Shown here piece by piece: positions 1-8,124 of a stretch of DNA of 64,000 bases. A program made the position numbers and the translations under genes. Source of the stretch: Streptomyces lacrimifluminis (GTDB lineage Bacteria; Actinomycetota; Actinomycetes; Streptomycetales; Streptomycetaceae). Below the pieces are notes generated by a model. The model was given only the letters and a program-made list of their open reading frames with translations, was not told the origin of the DNA and did not search any database. The stretch is from NCBI RefSeq assembly GCF_014646095.1, contig NZ_BMMU01000022.1:1-64000 (forward strand), read 5' to 3'. Positions within the stretch are counted from its first letter, which is position 1. Each line of letters opens with the position of its first letter.

Positions 1-285
1 GTAACCCACCAGCGCATCGCCGCACAGGTCGTACGACTTCTTCAACTTCTTCAAGTTCTTCGGCACATCCGAGAACTCGTCCTGGAACACCTCAGCGGTC
101 TTGCCCGCCCACTCCAGCGCCTCGTTCTCCGACGCCATCCCCTTGACCAACCGCAACGCGTCCGCGACATCATCCGCGAAGTCATGCAACGTACGAGCCA
201 GTTGACGCACCCGATCCGGATCACCCGGCGTCGGGTCCTTGTCCAGATCCAGCACATGCCAATCCGCCGGCCGATACCCCACCAT
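1..285 (-). CDS. N-terminus of a putative type VII-secreted (polymorphic toxin-like) protein, partial
   Basis: Ninety-five codons are visible from an ATG at 285; the rest lies beyond the left edge. The protein opens with a Trp/Asp-rich segment (ADWHVLDLDKDPTPGDP), followed by an alpha-helical stretch with RQLARTLHDFADDVADALR and a later DVPKNLKKLKKSYD. This matches the N-terminal signal domain of actinobacterial proteins annotated as putative T7SS-secreted, which usually carry variable C-terminal toxin domains. The pattern match is from memory of the family. Export through a type VII (ESX-like) system and toxin function are inferences, because the C-terminus is not in the window. A DUF6881 gene lies 118 bp upstream on the same strand. 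Confidence 0.7.
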   Translation of the reverse strand, partial: MVGYRPADWHVLDLDKDPTPGDPDRVRQLARTLHDFADDVADALRLVKGMASENEALEWAGKTAEVFQDEFSDVPKNLKKLKKSYDLCGDALVGY

Positions 286-403
286 CCCGCAACCCCCGTC
301 ACCCGAACCTCAACGACAACAGCCGTACGCACACGCGAACTTACTGGACACGGGAGTTCGAGGTGAAGGTCGTGCGGGTCGGTGAGCTGGTTCCAGGACG
401 TGC

Positions 404-697
404 CTACGTGTGTGCCCCGCCCGGCCAGGACGCGCCTTGCCACTCCGTCTCGAATTCCTGAGGGGTGATGACGACGGCCTCGAATTCGTGCTGGGCAACC
501 ACGTCTTCGATGGGACCGACCGGAGTCGTGCCGAGGCCGATCTCATCGGATTCGTGGAGTTCGTCGGCCTTTAGCTTGCGCCCGTCCCGGTACTGGTGGA
601 CCTTTCGGACCTCGTACCCGTCGTCACCGATCTCGTTGTAGATCCTGGTCGCCTCGGACTCGAAATCATGCAGCCAGTCCACCTTCCAGTACTCCAT
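404..697 (-). CDS. DUF6881 domain-containing protein
   Basis: This 97-residue acidic soluble protein has no signal peptide or membrane segment. The N-terminal MEYWKVDWLHDF, then EIGDDGYEVRKV and YRDGR, look like the DUF6881 family, whose function is not known. The ATG at 697 is preceded by AGGAGG at a good distance, so the start is well supported. It is transcribed towards the putative T7SS-secreted protein on the same strand, 118 bp away. A role as an immunity-type partner of that protein is possible, but it rests only on neighbourhood. Immunity genes normally sit downstream of their toxin, and this one sits upstream. Confidence 0.7.
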   Translation of the reverse strand: MEYWKVDWLHDFESEATRIYNEIGDDGYEVRKVHQYRDGRKLKADELHESDEIGLGTTPVGPIEDVVAQHEFEAVVITPQEFETEWQGASWPGGAHT

Positions 698-840
698 GCC
701 CGCGATACCTCCTGCGCTCTCACGCCTCTACCGGTACCCGCCGGGCTCGGCGCGACCGGGAGGTCGTCGAGTCATGGCTGCCCGAGACCCCCGATACCGT
801 ATGGGCTTTGCCGTCGCATCTGTCCCACGGAGAGTCCAAT

Positions 841-1512
841 GTGAAGCGTCACGCTCCGCCCATTGCCGCCGTGCTCGCCGCGACGGCCATGCTGCTGATG
901 GCCGCGTGTGGCGGCGGCGGCGACGGCGAGTCGGCATCGTCGGACAACGACAAGGTCACCGGGGCCGATGCCAAGAGCAAGCCGTCTGCATCGCCGACGG
1001 TCTCTGCAACGGCTTCGACCACTTCGGCTGCCCGACCGACGATCGATCTGCCGTCGGATGTCAGACACACGTTCACTCCCGAGAAAACCGGTGACGCCGT
1101 CAAGGACGCCGTCCTCAAGGACAACGCTGAGACGATCCGTGCACTCGACGCGGCCATCGTCGCTCAGAACCCGCGCCTTCCGGCTCTGGAGTACTACACC
1201 GAAGGCGAAGGAGCAGCGGCTGCCGAGAACTGGGTCAAAGCGTTCACGGACGCGGGGTGGACGGTCACGGGCTCTGTGAACTACGTCGACCGCGAGGTCA
1301 ACGTCAGCAACTCGACCAGCGCTTCGCTGAGTTACGTCGGGGACGAGGGCAAGGGCTTCGCCAGGGTCATCAAGACCGGCGAGGTCAGGAAGACGCCGGA
1401 CAGCAAGGACAGTTACGTGGCCTACGCCGTTCAGGTACGGAAGAACAACGCCGGTGTCTGGGAGCTGGTGAAGATCACGTCCATCCGTGGAGCCGACAGG
1501 TGCCAGCCCTGA
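841..1512 (+). CDS. Lipoprotein of unknown function (copy A of a tandem pair)
   Basis: The 223-residue protein starts at GTG 841 behind GGAGAG. A short basic N-terminus, a hydrophobic stretch and a lipobox-like MAAC followed by a Gly/Asp/Ser-rich linker indicate a lipoprotein anchored on the outer face of the membrane. The C-terminal domain (about residues 65-223) has motifs DAVLKDNAETIRALD, YYTEGEGAAAAENW and SYVAYAVQVRKNNAGVWEL, and ends in GADRCQP. The next gene product is clearly homologous along its whole length, including the terminal RG(A/S)D(R/K)CQP. I do not recognise a named family. The upstream leader is also duplicated (see copy B), so this looks like a recent tandem duplication. 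Confidence 0.8.
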   Translation: MKRHAPPIAAVLAATAMLLMAACGGGGDGESASSDNDKVTGADAKSKPSASPTVSATASTTSAARPTIDLPSDVRHTFTPEKTGDAVKDAVLKDNAETIRALDAAIVAQNPRLPALEYYTEGEGAAAAENWVKAFTDAGWTVTGSVNYVDREVNVSNSTSASLSYVGDEGKGFARVIKTGEVRKTPDSKDSYVAYAVQVRKNNAGVWELVKITSIRGADRCQP

Positions 1513-1668
1513 GGGAGCGAACACCGGAGCCGGGTGAGTCGCACCAGCACGCACGGCGGCTGGTCCTTTGCCGTTGCCACAGTGCAACCTGGGTAGCCTG
1601 GCGGAACCACCGGCCCCACCGATAGCGTCTTGGTTTTGCTAGCACATCTGTCTCACGGGGAGTCCACT

Positions 1669-2331
1669 GTGAAGCGCCGCTCTTTGCCCGTTGCTGCCGC
1701 GCTCGTCGCGTCCGCTGCCCTGCTACTCACCGCGTGTGGCGGCGACGACGGCGGCTCGAAGGACAACGACAAGATCGCCGGGGCCGACACCGGGAGCGAA
1801 TCCTCTGCATCGCCGACGGCGTCCGACTCGGCCTCGGCGGCCTCCGCCGACCGGCCGAAGATCGAGCTGCCGGCCGACCTGACGTACACCTTCGAGTGGC
1901 CGAAGACCGGCGACAAGGACAAGGACGCGGTCCTGGCCGACAGCGAGCAGTCCATCAAGGCCGTGGACCTCGCGATCGTGAATCAGAATGCCCTCGACGA
2001 GGCCTACCTCTACTACTACGAGGGCGAAGCAGCGGCCGGTACGGAGACGTTCATCAAGGCGTACGTCGACGCCAAGGCCCGGGTCACGGGCGCCTACCGC
2101 TACTACGACGCGACCGCCAACGTCAGCGGCAAGGACAGCGCCTCTCTCGTGTACTGCGAGGACCAGAGCAAGGCGTACGACATGTATCTGAGCCCGAAGA
2201 AGATCAATAAGACCCCGGCCACCAAGAACAGTTACGTCCTCTACAGCACCCAGCTCAACAGGAACGACAAGGGCGTGTGGGTCATCGAGAAGATCGATTC
2301 GCAAAGGGGGAGCGACAAGTGCCAGCCCTGA
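1669..2331 (+). CDS. Lipoprotein of unknown function (copy B of a tandem pair)
   Basis: The 220-residue protein starts at GTG 1669, with the same leader pattern (CACGGGGAGTCCACT) as copy A. The signal peptide ends in lipobox LTAC at about residues 21-24, followed by a GDDGG linker. The mature domain parallels copy A: DAVLADSEQSIKAVD, YYYEGEAAAGTETF, KNSYVLYSTQLNRNDKGVW and a C-terminal RGSDKCQP. Its 3' end overlaps the start of the next gene by 13 bases, so the two are translationally coupled, suggesting that the lipoprotein and the secreted protein act together. The function is unknown. Confidence 0.82.
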   Translation: MKRRSLPVAAALVASAALLLTACGGDDGGSKDNDKIAGADTGSESSASPTASDSASAASADRPKIELPADLTYTFEWPKTGDKDKDAVLADSEQSIKAVDLAIVNQNALDEAYLYYYEGEAAAGTETFIKAYVDAKARVTGAYRYYDATANVSGKDSASLVYCEDQSKAYDMYLSPKKINKTPATKNSYVLYSTQLNRNDKGVWVIEKIDSQRGSDKCQP

Positions 2332-3368
2332 GGACGGTATCGCGTGCGCTGATCACGTCGATAACCATCGGTTCGGTTCTGCTGGGCGGTGCCCCCGCTT
2401 TCGCCGATAACGAGATCGGGGGCGGGACTTCGGGCCCTCCTCCCGGCACCACGGGACCGAACGGCAACGCCACCGGTGACGGCACCCTCTCCGCAACCGC
2501 CGGAGCCGTCGTCTACGACCGTTCCAAGAACGGGTCCGGGCAGTCGGCCGGTCCCGTCGCCGCCGCAAGGGGCTGGACGCCGCCCGCGTGCTGGTATGCC
2601 CCGACGTACACCCCGGAGCAGCTCCAGAAGGTCAAGGAGCCGGTCTGGGAGGCGGGGTCCACGGGGTACGAGTGGGATGCCGAGCAGCGGAAGAAGTACC
2701 TCAACAAGGACGACCCCTCGAAGGACTTCAACAAGGACAAGACCGGCAAGGGCTACTGGTGGGGCTCGTACGTCAACAAGTCCTACCCGCCGGGCTGGGA
2801 CGCCTGCGACGAGGACTACTTCTGGGTCGACACCGGCGACGCCCCGCCCGCCGGCATCGACAACGTCATCACCCCGGAAATCCTCGCCGGACTCGCCTAC
2901 AACGAGATCCGCGTCCCCTCCACCAAGGTCACCCTCGCCCCCGCCGGCCCCACCAAGGTCAACCTGCCCACCTGGGCCTGGCTGGACGCGGCACAGTTCA
3001 AGCCCGTCTCCGTGACCGCATCCGTACCAGTGCTCAACATGGAGGCCACGACCGTCGCCGAACCCGTCTCCCTGCGGATCGAGCCCGGTACCGCCGACGC
3101 GCAGGTCTACCCCGCGTCCGGTGTGTGTACGTTCGTCAATGGGCGTATCGGAGAGCCATACGCCGCCGGGAAAGCGAACCAGACCCCGCCCTGCGGTGTG
3201 AAGTACCTGCGCTCGTCCGGCGACGGGACCTATCCGCTCCGCGCCACCATCACCTGGAAGATCCACTGGACCGGTACGGGCGTCAACAACCCGCAGGCCC
3301 TGCCCGACGGTGAATTCGGGGCCGAACAGGCCGTCGTCGTTCAGGAGATTCAGGCCGTCAACCGCTGA
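2319..3368 (+). CDS. Secreted protein of unknown function
   Basis: The start chosen is GTG 2319, preceded by an excellent AAAGGGGGAG ribosome site inside the end of the upstream lipoprotein gene (13-base overlap). The 349-residue product has a Sec signal peptide (hydrophobic ITSITIGSVLLGG, cleavage likely after APAFA) and no later membrane segment. The mature part has a Gly/Pro-rich N-terminus, then a Trp/Tyr-rich region (ACWYAP, KGYWWGSYVNKSYPPGWDACDEDYFW) and a beta-rich C-terminus. I count four cysteines, which could form two disulfides. No family is recognised. Coupling to the lipoprotein pair suggests a shared exported complex. Confidence 0.8.
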   Translation: MPALRTVSRALITSITIGSVLLGGAPAFADNEIGGGTSGPPPGTTGPNGNATGDGTLSATAGAVVYDRSKNGSGQSAGPVAAARGWTPPACWYAPTYTPEQLQKVKEPVWEAGSTGYEWDAEQRKKYLNKDDPSKDFNKDKTGKGYWWGSYVNKSYPPGWDACDEDYFWVDTGDAPPAGIDNVITPEILAGLAYNEIRVPSTKVTLAPAGPTKVNLPTWAWLDAAQFKPVSVTASVPVLNMEATTVAEPVSLRIEPGTADAQVYPASGVCTFVNGRIGEPYAAGKANQTPPCGVKYLRSSGDGTYPLRATITWKIHWTGTGVNNPQALPDGEFGAEQAVVVQEIQAVNR

Positions 3369-3574
3369 GGCGGCTCTCCGTTCGCCGCCAACCCGTACCT
3401 CACCGCCGTCTCTCGCGGCAGCGTCGCCCACATCCGCGTGCCTCCGCCCGGTTCGCGGGACACGCCGAAGCCCCAGTCTCCCTCGCAGGCCCGGCATACG
3501 CAGGCCAGGACCCGAAGGGAGGCTCGGCGGCGGGTGTCGCACGCTGTCGCGAGGTTCGGTTGGGTGTGGCGGGG

Positions 3575-4407
3575 GTGACTGTCGTAGACGATCACAGAAA
3601 CGTCTGGGCAACGAGCTGCGCAGGATGCGGACAGCCGCCGGGATAACGGCGGATCAGGCTGCCGGGCTGCTCGGCCTCGACCGGGCGAAGGTCTCCAACA
3701 TCGAGACCGGTATTCGCACCATCAGTTCGGACCGGCTGCGCACCCTCGCCTGCAACTGCGACTGCTCGGACGAGGCTTACGTGGAAGCCCTGGTGAGCAT
3801 GGCCCGGCCCCACGGGCGTGGCTGGTGGGAGCGTTACCGGGGCTCGCTCGCCCCAGGGCTGCTCGACATCGCCGAGTTGGAGTTCGACGCGGTGCGGATG
3901 CGTACCGCCCACATTCCCGGCCTGCTCCAGACCAGCGACCACGCCCTCGAACTCTTCAGGGCCGTACTGCCGGCGTTGCCTCCGCACGAGGTCGCGCTGC
4001 GGCTCGCGTACCGCGTGGAGCGGCAGCAGGTCCTCGAAGCCGAATATCCGCCCGAGTACGTCGGAATCGTGCACGAGGCCGCGCTGCGCATGCAGTTCGG
4101 CGGGCCAAAAATCGCGCGCGCCCAGCTGGAGCATCTGCTCACCGTGTCCGAGCGTCCTGCCGTACGGCTGTTGGTGATTCCGTTCACCGCCGGTACGTTC
4201 CCCGGCGCCGGGCAGACCGTCAACTACCTCGAAGGTCCAGTTCCGCAGCTCGACACCGCACAGGTCGACAGCACCCACGGGCCGGAATTTCTGAGCGAGG
4301 AGGCCCAGTTGGCCAAGTACCGTACCCACCTGGACTGGCTGGAGCGCATCGCCCTCTCGGCGGACGCCTCCCGCGACTTCGTCCGGGACATCGCCAACAG
4401 CCTTTGA
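3575..4407 (+). CDS. XRE-family helix-turn-helix regulator with C-terminal DUF5753-type domain, apparently frameshifted near its start
   Basis: From base 3601 onward a single frame encodes a classic Streptomyces regulator: an N-terminal HTH (RLGNELRRMRTAAGITADQAAGLL ... AKVSNIETG) and a large C-terminal ligand-type domain (WWERYRG, RTAHIPGLLQT, YVGIVHEAALR, FLSEEAQLAKY). That frame has no ATG, GTG or TTG close upstream. The adjacent frame does: GTG 3575 (or 3566) behind GGCGGGG reads VTVVDDHR and then loses register at AGAAAC (3596-3601). One extra A there would give VTVVDDHRKRLGNELRR. This is either a real frameshift or a sequencing error in a short A run. The DUF397 partner follows 11 bp downstream. 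Confidence 0.75.
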
Positions 4408-4418
4408 GGAGACGCCCG

Positions 4419-4610
4419 ATGGCCGGCATCACCTGGGAAGAGCCTTTCTGCGGCGAGGGAGCAAGCTGCTTCCGCCTAGGCACCGACCCCACCGGCAACG
4501 CCTACATAGCCGTGGCCGGCGCCGAGGGCACCTACCTCACCGACACCCGCGAAGCGCTCCGTACGCTCATCCTCGACATCAAGGCGGGGAAAGCCGACCA
4601 CCTCCTCTGA
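4419..4610 (+). CDS. DUF397 domain-containing protein
   Basis: A 63-residue protein starts at ATG 4419, 11 bp after the XRE gene, with TTGAGGAGAC as ribosome site. It has the DUF397 layout: an early Trp (ITWEE), the CGEGASCFRL segment, a central VAVAGAEG-like strand and a C-terminal helix ending in HLL. DUF397 genes sit directly behind XRE regulators in Streptomyces and several pairs act in developmental control, with the small protein acting on the regulator. That role is inferred from family context. If the XRE gene is truly broken, this gene is an orphan partner. Confidence 0.88.
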   Translation: MAGITWEEPFCGEGASCFRLGTDPTGNAYIAVAGAEGTYLTDTREALRTLILDIKAGKADHLL

Positions 4611-4633
4611 GCTTCTGAGCTTCTGAGCCCCAT

Positions 4634-4660
4634 GAAACATTTCCACCCGCCCAGCGCGTC
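4634..4660 (+). promoter_or_regulatory. Candidate ECF-type promoter for the downstream sigma factor gene
   Basis: GAAAC (4634-4638) and CGTC (4657-4660) are separated by 18 bases, the geometry of ECF sigma -35/-10 elements (GGAAC-like and CGTC-like). It lies 62 bp upstream of an ECF sigma gene, so autoregulation is plausible. The -35 element is one base off the common GGAAC, and no transcript data are available. Confidence 0.35.
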
Positions 4661-4722
4661 AATGAGGTGAGTACAGTCCCCGCGCCCACGACCCGGCGCG
4701 GCGCAGGTAACAGGGGGAACGT

Positions 4723-5235
4723 ATGAGAAGGGTCCGCGCGGACGAGTACGCGGAGTTCGCGGTGGCGCGTGCGGGGCATCTTTACCGCTCCGCGTGTCTG
4801 CTCACCGCCGGGGACACACACCTCGCCGAGGACCTGGTGCAGGAGACACTCGGGCGGTTGTACGTCAACTGGGGGCGCGTCTCCCGGGCCAGCAACCCCG
4901 CGGGGTATGCGCAGACCGTGCTCACCCGCACCTTTCTCACGCATCAGCGGCGCCGCAGCAGTACCGAGCGGGCCACCGACGTGCTGCCCGAGATTCCCGC
5001 ACCCTCCGCCGGAGCCGACGTGACCATGCGGCTCACCCTCGTCGAGGCGCTTGCCCAACTCCCGCCCAAGGACCGGGCGGTGGTCGTCCTGCGCTACTGG
5101 GAGGACCGTTCCATCGAGGAGACGGCGGGTGCGATGAACGTCAGCTCGGCCGCCGTACGAACGCGTTGTGTCCGCGCACTCGCCCGGCTGCGCACCCTCC
5201 TCGGCGAGGAACTCGGCGAGTACGCGGTCCGTTGA
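4723..5235 (+). CDS. SigE-type ECF RNA polymerase sigma factor
   Basis: A 170-residue protein starts at ATG 4723 behind CAGGGGGAAC. Region 2 is seen at EYAEFAVARAGHLYRSACLL and DLVQETLGRLYVNWGRV. Region 4 is at ALAQLPPKDRAVVVLRYWED, followed by the HTH SIEETAGAMNVSSAAVRTR. The spacing fits two-domain ECF sigma factors of the Streptomyces SigE-like group that pair with membrane proteins. It would direct core polymerase to a small regulon. The next gene, 128 bp downstream, encodes a single-pass membrane protein that may be its anti-sigma factor or its output. A GAAAC-N18-CGTC motif upstream suggests positive autoregulation. Confidence 0.9.
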   Translation: MRRVRADEYAEFAVARAGHLYRSACLLTAGDTHLAEDLVQETLGRLYVNWGRVSRASNPAGYAQTVLTRTFLTHQRRRSSTERATDVLPEIPAPSAGADVTMRLTLVEALAQLPPKDRAVVVLRYWEDRSIEETAGAMNVSSAAVRTRCVRALARLRTLLGEELGEYAVR

Positions 5236-5263
5236 GGCCCGCCTCGCCCTGTCCCGCCTCTCG

Positions 5264-5335
5264 CCTTCTCCCCGCTCCTCTCCTCCTCTCCTCCTCCTCT
5301 CCCCGCTCCCTCTCCCCTCTCCCGGTCCACAATTC
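5264..5335 (+). repeat. Polypyrimidine tract
   Basis: About 70 bases between the sigma gene and the membrane-protein gene are nearly all C and T, built from CTCCT and CCCTCT blocks. On the complementary strand this is polypurine. It contains no gene. Such tracts can form triplexes or affect RNA polymerase passage, but nothing here shows that directly. Confidence 0.6.
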
Positions 5336-5363
5336 CCGTACCCAGCAGAAGTGGTGGTTCCCC

Positions 5364-6668
5364 GTGCCCGTTGAACATCGTGACGACCAGTTCGAGAACC
5401 GGCTCGGCGCCGCCCTGCGCAACGCCGGTGATGCCTTCGACGCCGATCGTGCCGCCCTCGTAGCGGGCGGTGAGAACCGGGGGCGCCGCCTCCGGATGCG
5501 CCGCCGGACCGCTATCGTGAGCGGCGCCGCCGCGATCGCGCTGGTGGGGGTGGGCGGCGCGCTGGTCGCGCCCTGGGGCGGCGACGGGACCGGACAGCGG
5601 GCCGTCGGGGCCGGCGGGACGACCGTCGGACCCGGTGACGCCGGCTCCGCCCCCACACCCACCGCCACCGGTGCCCCGTCCCCCGTCACCGGCGCCCAAC
5701 TGCTCAGCAAGCTCAAGGAGTTGCTGCCCCAGGGTGAGCTCCGTGACGAGCGGGCGCGTGGCACGGACGCGAAACTCGGTCCGCACGCGTACGGCGTGTT
5801 CGACGACGGAAAGGGCGACGCGGCTCTCTCCATCAGCCTCGGCCGGGTCGAGCCGGGGGGCCAGCAGGCCCGGGAGATCGCCGAGTGCCCGGACCAGGCG
5901 TTCGTCCCGTACGACGACTGCGTGGCCACCGCGCTGCCCGGCGGCGCGCTGCTCAGGATCGTCAAGGGGTACGAGTATCCGGACCGTCGCGTCGACACGA
6001 AACTGTGGACGGCGGACCTCGTCACCGCCGAGGGCGAGCATGTGGCGGTGATGGAGTGGAACGCCGCCGCCGAGAAGGGCGCCCCCATCAGTCGCCCCGA
6101 ACCCCCGCTGGACAGCGCCCAGTTGAAGGCTCTGGTCACCGATCCGGCGTGGCTCGGGGCCGTCAGGGTTATTCCCGAGGCCACCGAGGTCGAGACGCCG
6201 CCGACGTCCAGCGCGCCCGCGGAGGTCGAAAGCGACGCCATCGTGACGACACTCACCGGTCTGCTTCCGAAGGGCCTCGGCGTGGTCGGGCAGAGCGGAC
6301 CCGGCACCGAGTACGGCTATGTCGTGGTCGACGACGGCGAGGGCAAGAGCTTCGTCCAGATCAATGTGCAGCCCAACATGCAGGACGTCGAGGACGAGCT
6401 CTTCGGCCCCGGCTCGGGCGCCGTGACCATGCCCGACGGCGTCAAGGTCGTCGTCCGTCAGGGGCCGGGCGACGACAAGGGCCGGGGGCTCGTCATGCGG
6501 ACCGCCGACGCCATCTGGCCCGACGGTCTGCGGGTGGTCGTCAGCGCCTTCAACTCCGCCGACCAGATCACCGGCCCGACCCGGGAGAATCCCGCCCTGA
6601 CCCTCGACCAGCTCAGGACCATCGCCACCGACTCGAAGTGGCAGGGGCTGCAGCCGGTCCCCAACTGA
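5364..6668 (+). CDS. Single-pass membrane protein, possible anti-sigma or sigma-dependent envelope protein
   Basis: The start chosen is GTG 5364 (VPVEHRDDQFENRLG), giving 434 residues. A cytoplasmic N-terminus of about 48 residues includes FENRLGAALRNAGDAFD. One transmembrane helix spans about residues 49-70 (IVSGAAAIALVGVGGALVAP). A Pro/Thr/Gly linker follows, and the extracytoplasmic part has two similar halves: each starts with a segment like LLSKLKELLPQG or VTTLTGLLPKGL and contains a YGYVVVDDG or YGVFDDGKG strand. The position behind an ECF sigma gene and the short cytoplasmic head suggest sigma control. No zinc-binding anti-sigma motif (HxxxCxxC) is present, so this is inference. Confidence 0.78.
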   Translation: MPVEHRDDQFENRLGAALRNAGDAFDADRAALVAGGENRGRRLRMRRRTAIVSGAAAIALVGVGGALVAPWGGDGTGQRAVGAGGTTVGPGDAGSAPTPTATGAPSPVTGAQLLSKLKELLPQGELRDERARGTDAKLGPHAYGVFDDGKGDAALSISLGRVEPGGQQAREIAECPDQAFVPYDDCVATALPGGALLRIVKGYEYPDRRVDTKLWTADLVTAEGEHVAVMEWNAAAEKGAPISRPEPPLDSAQLKALVTDPAWLGAVRVIPEATEVETPPTSSAPAEVESDAIVTTLTGLLPKGLGVVGQSGPGTEYGYVVVDDGEGKSFVQINVQPNMQDVEDELFGPGSGAVTMPDGVKVVVRQGPGDDKGRGLVMRTADAIWPDGLRVVVSAFNSADQITGPTRENPALTLDQLRTIATDSKWQGLQPVPN

Positions 6669-6701
6669 GCCTCCGCCAAAGGACTGTACGGCAAAAGGGG
6701 C

Positions 6702-8027
6702 TCAGAAGAACTCCGACCACGGCTGGTCCCAGATCTGCTTCACGCACAGCACCAGGAACAGCAGGCCCGCGATCACCAGCATCGCGTTGCTCAGCATCCG
6801 GTTGCGCCATTCGGCGGGCGTGCGGGAGGAGTTGAGCAGGACCAGCAGGGTGCCGGCCAGGAAGGGGAGGAAGGCCGCGCCCAGGACGCCGTACAGGATG
6901 ATCAGGCGGAAGGGCTGGCCCTGGAAGAGCAGGACGATGGGCGGGAAGGTCAGCCACAGCAGGTACGCGCGGAAGGGCCACGACCGTTCGCGCGTGCCCG
7001 AGGCGACTTCCTCGCCCGTCGTCCGGGTGCCGCGGAAGCGTTCCACGAAGTCCGCGAACATCAGGCTCACGCCGTGCCAGACGCCGATCAGCGATGTGTA
7101 GGACGTGGCGAAGAAGCCGATCAGGAAGAACTTCGCGGTCGCCGTGCCGTACTTGTCCTCCAGGATGTCGCTCAACTGGATCAGGCCCTTGTCGCCGCTC
7201 GCGATCGACACGTTGGCCGAATGCAGCAACTCCGCGCCCACGAACAGCATCGACACCACGAAGATGCCCGTCGTCACGTACGCGACGCGGTTGTCGAGGC
7301 GCATCACCTTCATCCAGCCGGTGTTGGTCCAGCCCTTCGCGTTGACCCAGTAGCCGTACGCCGCAAGGGTGATGGTGCCGCCCACGCCGCCGACCAGGCC
7401 GAGTGTGTTGAGGATCGAGTCCTTCTCGTCGGGGAGGACGGGCAGCAGGCCGGCGAAGGCGTCCGCGAGGTTCGGGGTGACCCGGATCGCCAGGTAGACC
7501 GTGACGACGAACATCACGCCCACCAGCACCGTCATGACCTTCTCGAAGACCGCGTACTTGTTGAACCAGACGAAGACCAGGCCGGACAACCCGCACAGGA
7601 TCGCCCACGCCTTGAGGTCCATGACGTCCGGGAACAGTGCCTGGAGCGGCAGCGCGCTCGACGACATCGCCGCCGCACCGTAGACGAAGCCCCAGATCAC
7701 GACGTACACGACGAAGAAGTACGTCGTCCAGCGGCCGAGGCTCGCCCAGCCGTCGAAGAGGGTGCGGCCGGTGGAGAGGTGCCAGCGGCCGGCCGCCTCG
7801 GCGAGGGCGATCTTGACCAGGCAGCCGAGTACGGCAGCCCACAGGAGGGTGTAGCCGAAGTTGCTGCCGGCGATGAGCGTCGCCACCAGGTCGCCGGCGC
7901 CGACGCCGGTCGCCGCGACAACGATGCCGGGGCCGATGTATTTCCAACTGGACTTACGCGGAGTCGAGTTGGGTCCTGGGGTGCCCGTGGCCCCTGATTC
8001 CGTGGAGTTCCCTGTGGTGTCCGCCAT
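6702..8027 (-). CDS. Nramp-family-like metal ion transporter with non-canonical TM1 motif
   Basis: The 441-residue protein (ATG at 8027) has about 11 hydrophobic helices and the overall Nramp/APC fold pattern: GPGIVVAATGVGAGDLVATLIAGSNFGY in TM1, then SLAEAAGRWH-type and GWASLGRW segments. Canonical Nramp transporters have DPGN in TM1 and MPH in TM6 for Mn/Fe. Here TM1 reads GVGAGDL, and the TM6-like region (GGVGGTITLAAYGYWVNAKGW) has no MPH. It therefore belongs to a divergent Nramp-related branch whose ion may be Mg or another cation, and the substrate is not assignable from sequence alone. No strong ribosome site precedes 8027, so the start is less certain. It is transcribed in the same direction as the genes on its right. 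Confidence 0.85.
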   Translation of the reverse strand: MADTTGNSTESGATGTPGPNSTPRKSSWKYIGPGIVVAATGVGAGDLVATLIAGSNFGYTLLWAAVLGCLVKIALAEAAGRWHLSTGRTLFDGWASLGRWTTYFFVVYVVIWGFVYGAAAMSSSALPLQALFPDVMDLKAWAILCGLSGLVFVWFNKYAVFEKVMTVLVGVMFVVTVYLAIRVTPNLADAFAGLLPVLPDEKDSILNTLGLVGGVGGTITLAAYGYWVNAKGWTNTGWMKVMRLDNRVAYVTTGIFVVSMLFVGAELLHSANVSIASGDKGLIQLSDILEDKYGTATAKFFLIGFFATSYTSLIGVWHGVSLMFADFVERFRGTRTTGEEVASGTRERSWPFRAYLLWLTFPPIVLLFQGQPFRLIILYGVLGAAFLPFLAGTLLVLLNSSRTPAEWRNRMLSNAMLVIAGLLFLVLCVKQIWDQPWSEFF

Positions 8028-8124
8028 GTACGTCAAGTAAGCGCAAAGGGGCTGACCGCACAAGAGGGCGTTCCAGAGCCGGAGGGTGGACAGCCGGGGC
8101 ATCCGGCTTCCGGAACGCGCGGCG

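Noticed and set aside
2241..3611. Long minus-strand frame opposite the secreted protein
   Set aside because: Composition typical of antisense shadow; the plus strand has a ribosome site, signal peptide and coupling to the upstream gene.
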